DNA from: Cristatella mucedo
Taxonomy: Eukaryota > Bryozoa > Phylactolaemata > Cristatellidae
Direction of reading: 5' to 3'
NCBI GenBank assembly: GCA_009760855.2
Contig: WPIO01000031.1
Span: 1,652,001 to 1,716,000 of the forward strand
Length of the DNA: 64,000 bases
Each line of letters starts with the position of its first letter. Position 1 is the first letter of the stretch. Position numbers and translations under genes: made by a program. Below are positions 51,601 through 63,600 of this stretch, one piece after another. A model generated the notes under the pieces. That model did not search any database. It was given only the letters and a program-made list of their open reading frames with translations, and was not told the DNA's origin.

Positions 51601-54600
51601 TGGAAAAGTTCAATATCCACGGGTTGTCCCGGTGTGGAACTCAGTGGAGATCGCATAGCAGTAATCACGGAAGGACGGCAGCAGCAGCCCCCACCAGCTT
51701 TGCTCTTGGTGATGTAAACACCGAGTCTTTTTTCACCCTGTTTGCTCTCCGCTCACTTTCTTAATATCTAAGGAAACCCCTAGTACCCAACCTTCCCCTG
51801 ACGACTGGCAGTCTAATAGGGGTCATTGGAAACAGATAAGCTCCTCGATAGTGATCCAGTGTCAATCGCCAAGGCCGAATGTTGAAACTTATTAAGCCAC
51901 ACCTTCGAACAGTGACTGGTGCAGACTGCCTCAGCAAGGCTACGTTGCACGTTGGGAATGAAACGGCTGCAATGTGATCAACAATGACATCATCGCATAC
52001 TTTCAATCTGTGCAGTGCTGCCGCTCACGATTCAAAAATAGGCTTACCATTTCCACTACTGATCATTGTCGGTAGGGCTTGGCCTCTACCTGAAAATCCT
52101 AACTCTGCGAAGAATCAGAAGCACGTCTACCATTGCCTCATTGTTTGTACCTGTAAAATCGATACTTGTGGCATCTTTTCTCACAGCAGACCAGCCGCAC
52201 ATGGTCGGTCATACTTGGGCTGCTCACAATGTGCGCCTGGCTGGGAGAAGAGTGTTCTGCAGGTTTGCAGGATTGGACAGGAGGACATAATGGAAATGCA
52301 GTCAAAACATCGTTTGGACAAACATCAAGGATGAATGATGATGTTGACTGCAGCAATCTGAGTGCCCGGTACAACCGGTCTTGATTTGCTGCCTCTTAGT
52401 GTAGCAGCAGCGCTTGCTAGGTGCGCTTAGCTATTTTTTCAAAAAAAGAAAAGCCCGAAAGTGGCATTAGAAAACGACATTACCATGTTTTGAATACAAT
52501 GATCTTTTACAAATGCATAACAAGAATTTCATTCGGTCCAAACAGTCGCATTCATGTCCCGTCTGCCACGACCGTTGTATGATGCTCTGAGAAAGAATAG
52601 TGGCAGTTGGGAAGAAATTAACCGGTAGTCGCAGATACGAAGTGAAATTAATAGGAAACTTATTAAGTGGAAGACGGTGAGTAAGGTATGCCGTCTAACA
52701 CTCAGTTATAATTATTCATTGCACCAATGTGGTCTAGTCCCAAATTCACCAGCTCCATATCATCCGATGTGCTCTCATTGTGCAACTTCACAGCCTCAAT
52801 TTGCAGCAAGACGACACTTGTAGTTTGACACGCCCTGGCAGCAAGCAAGCAGCGGTATGAAAACACCTAATGTCCAAGAACAACTGTATTTGTGCATTTC
52901 GGCTCACGACCGGCCTCTCCTGCGCCCGTGTTCTCATTGCCCCTTATCTCACCCTCAATCAAAACACAAACTCATAGAACCATAATCATCAATAAACCGT
53001 AAACTCAATAAACCATTAACCCGAGGCAGCACCATAAGACCACAACACATTCACACATGTTTACCCTGGAGCCTCATTAAACTGGTTGTGACTGCCACCA
53101 TAATCGTGATCTGCTGTTAGAAAGCCCTGCATGAACACTCACTTGACACTAGTGAGGTGCTTAATTATGCTTAAAGTTCTCACATTTAGTAGATGCATAT
53201 TCAATAGAAAAGGGTGGGCTCTTTTTGTATAATTTAAGTGTCCTTAGAACCAAAGAGTTTTGCTGGTAGTGTCCTTAAATGGTCTCGTGGAGACACATAA
53301 CTGACCGTGGGCATCATCTAGATATCATTGTTAAATGGCTGGAAAATGCTTGCTTGCTGCCATAGCTTGCTTACTGCTGCAGAGGTAGCAACTGTTAGTT
53401 CTTATTATAATTATATATCGTGGGGCAGTACATGTAGATGCACTGATTGGGATAGCTGACGATTTGCTAGTGCAGTAATGTGAGCCTCCTGAGTTACTAC
53501 CAACAGTTGTCAGATCTTCTAAAGGCTACTGTGCATATTTATGAAAGCTGTTGGCTTGGCTTGCTCCAAATTTGCAGACCTCTTGAGTGGTGAATTACTT
53601 TAGGTAAAATAACTTCCATAATAATGCTGCAATGATGCATGTCAACCGTGCACAAGAGATCAGAACCCAGGCCATCACAGTGCAGTGCCAAGCAGCTCTC
53701 AGTTTAATCGTTTGCATGTAGCTGAAAGCTGCAACAAAGATTGTTATGCCAACTTGCTTACTGATATTGATAACTATGCACTTGGTTAGCCTGCTCTTGC
53801 ATTGCGATAAGCAAAAAAGTAAAGGTGGACTGACTCAACAGCCTCGTTTGTATAGCAGCAAACAGGCCATAGCAGCTGTCACTTCTGCTTGCATTGGGAC
53901 TGAAGAATTGCTTGCTGCAGGACTCAAGCCCACGACCTGGGTTGTAAAGTGTGAACGACTGCCCTTAGGTTAAGACCCTAAGGGCAAACTCCATATCCAA
54001 AATCCTTATGGCTAAAATGGCCGAGTGGTTTGTCATTCTTCTGTCTGCCTTGAACCAAACTCACAAGGCAGCTTCCACAGCCATTTGCCACTTTCACTTT
54101 CTCTCAAAGATTGGGCATATGTTTTCCAAAACCATCTTACTAGATTATGTGCAGGCTAAGTTAGTGCAACTCTGTCCTGGCAAGGCTAGCTTTTGAATTC
54201 AGAAACTCATCTACATGTTTCATTTGCTAAAGGGATTTTGTTTCCCCAGGTCAAGCATGGGATACACCGAACATTCTCTGTACAACCTATGGGGCTTATC
54301 AACCTTAAGCTCCTGCCCACCCAATAATAATAAAGTAATACTACATTTGCATTTGTATAGTGCTCTTAGAGAAGTTTTGAATCTCTTTCTGGGCACTTTA
54401 CAGATGCTGTATAGAAAGGTATCTCTGTCTGTAACTCCACAAACCCACAAAAGCCATGTGGGTATTACGCAGGAGAGTTTTGTATAGCACACTCACAGCC
54501 TAATCGGCTTTCGGTATGCATTCGGTATCCAACAGACTTCATCTCACGCAAAAAAGAGAACGTAGGAAGCATAGCAAAGTCAGGAGAGCAGTTGAGGTAG

Positions 54601-57600
54601 TGAGTAGCATGAAAGTAGCAGCTCAGGACTGCTGAAAAGGATGAGCTATAGTCGGCAGCAGAAGAGTAGTTGTCGCTGCGTAAGAATCGTGGAAGCGAGT
54701 TCCAACGGTCTAGAACCTGCAGACCAAAAGCTTCTATCACCAACGGTCTATTAAGCAGAGGAATGGAACAACTATTGTATTGTCCATTCAGGACCTGAGG
54801 GCACGAGAAGGCCAAAACCGGTGCAGCAGTTCAACTAGGTATGGAGAAGCCAAGCCGTGGCAGGCCTTAGTAATAATAATGCGCTTGATAAAGCGCCCTC
54901 AGAGAACTCAATCTCTCTCTAGGCGCTTTACATTTGCTGGAAAGAGAATTTGTGGGTCTGCGTAAGGACTTTGCTCTGTATCCGTTGATCCACAGGCAGC
55001 CAACCCAGCTCTTTAGCAAAGGAGACACACGGTCAAACCTCAGGGATTTGCAAACTAGCCTTGCAGCCATATTTATAGCCACCTGCAGTGGCCTAGTGGC
55101 TTTCTTGGGTAACCCAGTCAAAAGGGATTTACAATGATCTAGCCTAGACAGAACTTGGGAGCTAGTTGAATTTTTTGCAAGCCACGGTGGAAGACAGCTC
55201 CTAATCTTAGATAGGGATTGGACGTAATGGCTAGCTGTAGAAGCAGTCTTCTGAACGAAGCGTTACAAATTTAGGAAGTTGTCGGAGCACTCCCTAGCAG
55301 AATTGTTACACAATTAGCATCAGCCCTCGTAATTCTCAGCTTCTTACTGGACTATAGATTAGCCGTCCATTTCTTACTCTTATAGTCTTATAGTCTTAAG
55401 GGCTGTATCTTTCTTATCTTTACACATCCTTTTACTGTGAAGGTCCTAGATTTGAAGAAACTCAGGACAATTCTTTTGCCACCACCAATCTTTCTCTGTC
55501 ATGGATGCTGGCAAGTCTGGCATTTCCGTTCTGCCAACCATTCTTGGTGCTTCTTTAATCTTCTTACTTTCTCAGCTGCACCCCTAATGCTGCTGTTTTC
55601 TCTTTTTTGTTGCCTGAGATAGTGTGCTGGGGCTTTATGTGCATAGTAGTAATATCTCGTGCTTAAGATGGCATTAAGTAGTTATGGGAGCTACATTGCT
55701 GTCCATCTTTTGATACTGTGTGAAGTAAAGAGAGTAGCAAAATTTATACAATAAGTCATTGCTGCTTGGCCAAAATTAGGTCAGCCTGTTTAGAGAGCAG
55801 CGTTGAGAAAATATGGAATGATTGCACGTTTAGGTTTGTGACGAGAGTGAACAGTCATGGAGCATCGGCGTGATCATGAGAGCACTCCTTAAGTGAATGG
55901 CTTAATTCTCAAAATTGTTAATACGATCAGTGTCTGGTGGCGCGGCTGTCGTAATGACTTGCATGCAATACAATGGCTCTCAAAATTTTATCAGCACGTC
56001 AGGCTGTTTGTATGGTCTTTTGTAGGACAAACTTGACGATCACTGCCGCTCCGGGACCGAGTATTGGAACGTCACTGAAGATCTGAGCCTGGCATCACTC
56101 GACATAATCCTTCAGTGTGCGTTTTCGTCGACGATTAACTGTCAAGTCAAGTAAGTGTCCTGCAGGGGACGTCGGGATTTGCTGTGTCGGTGTGATCTGC
56201 TATTTACTAGTACATGGGAATGACGAATAGGTTTGTTTAATGCAGTTGTCTACAGCAGTAAGTATACCTATTTGGCTCGTTACCAGTGTTCATTTTAAGT
56301 TTTCTTTTATTGGTTAGGTCACAGCCAGTCAAATTAATAATAATAATAATAATAATGCACTTGATAAAGCGTCCTCAGAGAACTCAATCTTTTTCTAGGC
56401 GTTTTACATTTGCTGCAAAGGGAAGCGCGATTTAATGGTGAGCAATATCATGCTTGATAAACAAGCAAAATGAATAACATGGTTAGGGATGACATGCACA
56501 GGGTCAGCATGCAAACGTGGTTAGTGGCAGCATGCACAGTGTCAGCATGCATAAGAACATGAAGGACGAATCACCGGGACCCATTAAATGCTGTCCTAAA
56601 TAGGTGTGTTTTAAGTTCTTTTTAAATGTGGTCAAGTCAGGTGATGTTCTGACGCAAGTCGGGAGGGAGTTCCAGGCTTTGGGAGCATACGAACTAAATG
56701 AGAGGTCTCCAAAGGATTTGAGGTTTGTACGAGGTAGTGGTAAACTGTTGGATTGGGAAAAGCGGGTGGTTGCTTTTGTTTAGCTATTCAAGTTTGATGG
56801 TTCACTCTGCGCAGGTAGTTTGTGGGCAACAGACCACAATTTACTGTAAACGTGATAGAGACCGACAAAGTTATGTGACAAGGTAGATACATATAGGTAT
56901 ATCTATGAAAGTAGTTATATTAGGGCTGTTCCGTGCCAACTGAGTTTGTGCAAGCCAAGCAAGGACTAGTCAAGGACGTTTAGTGTGACAATAGGAAGGC
57001 TGCACAGTCAAAGGGGCTTTGGCTGCAGGGACTTTTTTTAATTTGCTCGGTGCTCATGGTAGATTGTTATGGGTGTGGTATAGCAGCCAGGATAAAAATG
57101 CATCATATTGCAATAGGAGCTGCATGCCACGTAAGTCTGTTCCTGTATGATTTCGTCTTGCTTACTCTCCTAGTCTTAAAGCATTCAAGCACTTACGGCA
57201 TGCCAACACTAGCTTCATATTACCACTTAACGATATTCTTGCTCGATTGCTCACACTGTATTGAGCCGGATTTACTGCTTGCCTCGTAAAATTTGTAGAT
57301 ACCCCAGGTTGCTGGATCTCTTATTTGTCTGTTGGATTCAGCTACTTCCTCTTCTGGTAGTGCCTGCATTTCGAAACAGGCATCTGATACTTGACAGCTT
57401 GTGGCAAAGCAAGCGAGCAGGCAAAGCGAGCAAGCAAGTGGTGGTCCTAACGACTGCATGGATCTATACGCTAAATAGACGTGCTTCTTTGTGGGGCCGC
57501 AAAGAAAAGGCAGCTCTGACTGGGTGCCATCAGCGTTCACAGAGTGTGGGTGTTACCATGCACTGGCATGTTAGAATTCGACAAGTTGAATTCGGTAGGA

Positions 57601-60600
57601 GTCGAACCCGCGCACAACCTGGCCATGACGTTGAAGCACCTTACCCCAGCGCAAACGCAGAGCAGCATAGAATAGGTCGGCCGATTCAGTAGACTCATTT
57701 ACAAAGCGACACAAGAGCGTGGGTGCCTATCACTCCACTTCCAATAGGCAATAAAGGATACGACTTTCCTCAGAGAATCCAGGATTGACCGATGTGTATG
57801 GCCAACTAATCCCACCGATTGATCGATTGTTTGGATTCCATGACCATTTTTTTTTATTTTGATTGCTCTAAACTCTGCATGCAACTTTCCCTTTTTAACA
57901 CAATTTTTTTGCACAGCACCCTAAGAGAACTTAATCTCTATTCAGGTGCTTCGCAAATGTTACTGGACTTGAGCCCACGACCTCTGTCTTCCAATACATT
58001 CACCTTGACCTTGTTTCTAGGCGAGCACCTTAACAACTGGGTCAAACCAGCTGGCCTTTTCCCGGACTTTACCTGTGGCCATTTTGTCCTGGTAGGTTTA
58101 TTAGTTCTATGTACTGAATATCATCAGATTTATTTCCACTTCACTTACTATGCTTGCACTTTTTGTGTAAGCCTGCCTTTTGGTGAGCTGCTACTTTTGC
58201 TCCAAAAGTGCTTACAATTTGCCTTTCATAAAGCACCATTGTGACTTCTTGATTTCCATGGCACCACACGAACTGATATTCACACACGATCATTTCATTA
58301 GTGCTGAACTAACTTAAGGTTGGTGTAAATAGCACGTTTTCGGATTTAACAGCTCCTGGTCGAAACGCCTTGGAACAGAAGTCCGAGGTAGAAATCTCTC
58401 AGACCATGATTTGGCTGCTGAGTCTCTCTTGCTACTGTGCCTGCAGTAAAGATTGGTCGATTCAACATCCTGATTTATATAGTAGTAAAAGAGGCATATA
58501 CTGCTTTCAACCCATCTACAGAAGGCAATAAAGCATCACATGTTCATGACTCGAGCTCACCACCTGGTTCGTTCATTGGAGTTCACCCTTCACTGATACG
58601 ATTAACCTAGAGCGATGTACCTTTGTTGGCCGTACACATCTATCTGTACATGAACCATGTAAATCATGAAGAGCCAACCGAAAGCAAAGGAGGGCGATCA
58701 AATAAAAAATTGGAGTTGACGACGATCCAATAAGTCTAGTAGGAGCAGGAGTTTTTTAGAGCCAGGAAAATAGATACCCGGCAGCAGCGGCTCGCTCTGC
58801 ATGGAACGGAGTCGGCGTGCAGTCGATACAGTCGATGGTTTAAACCGCCGTTCTGTTGCACGCACGGGCTGCAGGTTTAGGAGGGCGTGTTGGACGAGCT
58901 GCAATGTCTTTGAAAGTCATCCCCAGGGCCGGTCTGGAAGAAGTGGCCACAGGTGCTTTGTGCAGGTGCCGACGGGATGTCGTTGCTCAAGCATAGCGAC
59001 ACCTTGTTTGGTCACGGTCGTTCTGAACAGCTCAAGGCATCTCCCGAGGCCTCGGCTGTACCACGTCTAGAGCATCGGATGCAGTCTCGGCCTTAACGAG
59101 TCGCCTGGTCTCGCTTTGCCAGCTCGAATGATTGCTTTTGGCAGCTCGTGGCCCAGTACATTTGTGCTGTGATCGTATCCACTATTGCAGTGCCAACGAC
59201 GAATACGTTGAGGCCGTGAAAGAATTTACAGATTTGACCACCAAAAGAACGTAAGTTTACCTTCGACTGTCGATAGCCTGCAGCATGTATGATCACCAAC
59301 CATTTCATTTTTGTTGCATCAGCTTGTATGACTTTAAATAAAGTATCACATAATCAAGACATGATGTCGTATATTCTAATTGTTGATATAGGAGTTGTCT
59401 TGTTGGTTAGGTTAAGCGAGGCAATTAATCCTATTAGTAGCTAAGTTAGCTCAGCTTTCTTTCCTCGCACGTTGGATCACGTGACCGTAGAGCCAGCACA
59501 TCTGTAATAATTCGAAAATGTATCGGTGCAAATTTGGCAAGTTGCGAGCAAGACGGTAAATGATCTTCTGCGAAGAAGTATGTGGAGCCTTCCTATAGCC
59601 CAAACTTGTTTTAATTTTCTGCTTGTACTAGCATGTTTTGCGGCTCATTGTGTACGGTGACATCGATGAAATTGCCCTTAGTACTTGAACGGCTCAGCGC
59701 TGAGCCTGCACGAAGACAGGGTGCTGTGGAGTCTGATCGTCAGAGTCGGCTGCCCGGCTGCTTAGACTGTCGCTTAGATTAGTGTAGTCAACGAGACTGG
59801 CAGCTTTGGTGTGAGCGAACTGCAAAGTCGTATTTCTAGTTTTTCAAATTCTCGTATCTTGAAGCTGGTTGCACAGATTCAAGAATTCATTTTATCGGAA
59901 ACCTTTTCGAGATACGGAAGAGGGTGCTATAAATAAATGCATTGCATGTGAAACCTGTGCTGGCAGACTGATGCTATTCAATCAAGTTGCTCTCGAGTTG
60001 TGCGACTACTCTCGGTGAGTACTTATAATAATAAAAAGAATGATAATAATAGGTCAGTTGTAGGGGTTGGCTGTGTGCATTGGCCGGCTTCGGAATTACG
60101 GGGATGGGCCGTGACCTTCTACTCTGCCTACGCCATCTGCGAACGACTGTTCGTTTTGTGTAAAGCAGGCTCTCGTTTATCAGAAGGAACTTATAGTGAC
60201 TGATGCATGCTTAAATATTCACCCCACATGAGGCATCGTTCGTCAGGAACTATTCGTCTTTGGCATAGGCTCAACATCTGGGTGAGGTCTGACTTTGTCT
60301 ACGGCTTAACGAATGACGGCCGGCGTATGAAGAGAGCCTTGAACATCATGCACAGCCGTGCCAGGGCCATCATTGCTGAACGAAAGGCTGCCTTGGTAAT
60401 CCGAGATGGCTGCAGCCGCAAGTGCACATGCTATTGCAGTAGCTGTCTTTCAGATTCTTTAATGGCAATTATCAATGCTTGCAGTAGCCCTTTCCTGTAT
60501 ACAGTATCTATTGTTATTCTTTATAGGCATGCATGGGGGAAATGTGTACATCAATGGTAAATAAAAACTGTAAATAGGCGATTTAGAGGTGCCATGTGGA

Positions 60601-63600
60601 TCTTCCAGTGAAAGTGAACACATCACACTAGCTTGATCGTGCTCAAGCTAGCCTCAAGTGCAACGTGTTTTATTTAAATTTATTATCTTTTATTAAATTT
60701 AATTAAATTTATTTAAATGTAACTATTATTTATATATTTAGCTGTTGTAGAAGAAAGTTATATTGCAATTAAAAAAACAGCGGCAATCAGCCCTGCCACG
60801 ATGTAGGCACTGTACCACACCCCTAGCATGCAACTTGGAAAGGCCAATATAATTACTGGACATTTAAAGAAGCATTGCTAATTATCATGTCCACAAAATT
60901 GCAAATACATTCTGTACTATTATCAGCACGTAGGTTCATTAATTTTTTTGCCCTCACTCTTAACAGTAAGAGCAGGTAAAGGACTGTTCCGGTTTCATAA
61001 CTGCATTGTCATTATGTACTGCTATTAGAGACCCGGGCTTTGTTGCGATTGACCAAGTGATCGTTGAGACGTTGGCAAAGACCTTGTGCGTGCAATTTTA
61101 CCTCTATTTTCACTTTGATGGGAAGTTTCCTGTCTACGGATAACTAAAAACTGTTTGGTGATACAAGATGGCTGAGGTAGTTTCGTGATTGCCTCAATGG
61201 CGTTTTAGGCTTCTAAATTTGTTTATCGACAAAATGCTTTCTACTCGAAATTTGATTGAACATAATGCATTATCTTACTTGTGCTGTGCCTTTCTGCTTT
61301 GCACACGAATTCAGAGACGTGAGATTAATGAGACACGAGGAGGTTAGTGACTGCTCGGTTCGGGCAGCAGTCTTTGTTGTTTTTGTACTGCTTTCGAGAT
61401 CGAAAGAGTACATGGAGCACAAAGGTTACCAATTTTGCTGACAGAGTAAGATTTATTTGGACCATTGCAAGCTGCCTGTGAATGTTATCGTGTGCATTCA
61501 AGTTTTCACGTGTTTCCTTTTGTTTATTTATTTCAGTGACAATCTTGACCACTGGGACCGTTATGAGGACTGGAAGTAGCCTCATACTTAAAACTTAATT
61601 GAAGGTATAATAAAAAATAATTCTATTGGTCATAACTGGTGGCAGTGAAGAGCTCCCTTCTTTTTCGTGATGCTGCATCGGTAGCTTGGGCTAGGTGAGC
61701 ATAACTAACTGGTATATCTAGCTGCTTACTCAGTGGAGTAGCCAATTGAGAGCATTGTCTGCTGCACCTGTTCATCAGATGAAGCTCTAGTCTGCTTAAG
61801 TCTGATGATAACCTACTATTCTAATCTTCCTATGTCTCAATATATGTAGTAGTAGTGGTATACTCTGCAACCTATTCGAACACTGTGCATGCTGCCACTA
61901 ACCATATTTGCATGCTGACCCTGTGTATGTTGCCCCTAACCACGTTATTCTTGTTGTTTATTCAGCATGCTACCGCTAACCATTCGATCGAGCTTCCTTT
62001 GCAGGAAATGCAAATTACCAAGAAAGAGATTGAGTTCTCTGAGGGCGCTATATCAAATGTATTATTATTATTAATCTTCCTTGTGAGCACTGGAGGGACA
62101 GTGCTGGCAAATCGTCGTGGATGCATTTTTTATTGCTTTTCTGTGCCCAAGTCTTCTTTGATAACTCAATTAATCCGCAATGACTGTTGTTGCTGCACTG
62201 CTGAGAATGCAAAGCCGATAAAAAAATAGTACTACTACTATATGGATTTGTTTCAGTTCAAGGGGGTAGCCAGGATTTTGTTACAGAGGCTTAAATCGAC
62301 CTCAAGGGGATTTGCAAAAGGTCCGAGACTTCTCTTCGAAATCTGCTGGGAAAAGCTGACCCTTCTGAAAGCAGTTTTATTTGAACTTTTTCATTAGTAT
62401 TCTAACTGTTGTCTGTAGCTGTTAAGGTAAACTCCAAAACCATTTTAACTGTTGTCTGTGGCTGTTAAGGTCAACTCCCAAACCACTAGGGAGGCATGCT
62501 TACCTCTTCAATGAGAGCCTGAAGGTCAGCAAACTCGGCAGGCCTTTTAAGTCATCTCGGAAAATTCCTCTGAAAAAAAAGAACGGCAGCCCAACTGAAA
62601 AACGACACTGAACGTGCAAGACACCGAAGGCAAGGCACTTCCTCCAGGTGGCAGCAGCTGCAGTCTTTTTTGCCCCATCTAAAAGAAATAGCTGCCTGGC
62701 TGCCCGATTTAAGAAACGCCTTGAATTTGCAATGTCGACAATTAAAATTTATTATCAATTTACTCTACTCTTAAGCCCGGTATATTCGCTTCCCTGAAAT
62801 CGTGGCGGTTACCCACGAGAGGTACGTACTTTCGAAGGAGCTACTTATTGCTCGTCTTGTCGAACGGCGTCCTAGCGACCAGGAACGACCTGGCTGCATG
62901 CATGCGTACATCCTCCTCGTGTGACTCGCCACGGTGATTACCCAACCGTAGGTCGGCGCTGTTGACCAGCTTATGGAGTTTGCATAACAGAAATTGCCTT
63001 CAGGCGGCGCCATTAGCTGCGCCTAGTCTTATCTGTAAGCGCTCACTGAATCTGCCTGGCCCGCCGAAGAAGTGCTCCTAAGACGGGGCTTTTTGACCCC
63101 TCTAATAAATTGTATCTCATTTCGGGAAAGTCTCTCCCATTCACGGGAAAAGCGTCGCCTTGGAGCCTTTTTGTAGACATGTTCTACAAGACTGGTACGA
63201 GAGCTGGTCATTTGTGACTGGTGCTGCGATGTGTAGAGCTTGAAGCTTCGCAGGGGGTAGGGTTAGGGGTAGGTTGCCCTACCAACCAGGCAGGATGACG
63301 TGACGCCACCTACAAGTATCGGTAGCCTTCCTCTGGAGACACAGCTCAAAGCAGTTTGCCGAAGGCATGCTTCCCAGAAAGACCTGCCTCTCTTACAAAA
63401 GTTGTCACTTCTTATTGATATTCGTTTGGCTAAAAATAAATGCTTGCCCTAATATGAAGAGCATGAAACCGAGTGCCTTTGGAGTGCCACTCGGCAGGCT
63501 AGCTCCGTAGACCTGGCAGCTAGAAAGACTTATGTTGACATGATGCTCGCAGTACCAACTTGTGGTTTCTTGTTGCAATCCACCGAAGTGCATGGCTGAC

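Larger units (their letters stand above)
49055..56025 (+). other. 7-kb CYP4 intron 3
   Basis: Holds a SINE-A pair, a Tc1 remnant, another SINE-A, and LINE-B with a LINE-A tail inside. About 51,000-53,800 contains open frames on both strands with no family I recognise. Confidence 0.55.
56151..59190 (+). other. CYP4 intron 4
   Basis: LINE-A (antisense) 56,335-56,773, SINE-A and SINE-B copies at 57,560-58,600; otherwise unrecognised. Confidence 0.55.

Noticed and set aside
51761-52384. Several 60-116 residue open frames on both strands in CYP4 intron 3
   Set aside because: No family recognised and no supporting splice structure; could be an old transposon but cannot be supported.
57220-57540. 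106-residue open frame on - in CYP4 intron 4
   Set aside because: No recognisable domain; lies between SINE copies.
60207-60268. Extended 5' end of CYP4 exon 6 from an acceptor at tcgtcag
   Set aside because: That site gives the wrong phase with exon 5 and eight extra residues compared with the family.
61536-61577. Possible CYP4 exon after tttcag, reading DNLDHWDRYEDWK then stop
   Set aside because: Acceptor-like sequence, but no match to CYP4 and an immediate stop; the true next exon is at 63,692.
62771-63211. Two adjacent open frames on - near the right edge
   Set aside because: GC-rich and open but without homology or splice evidence; they lie inside CYP4 intron 6.
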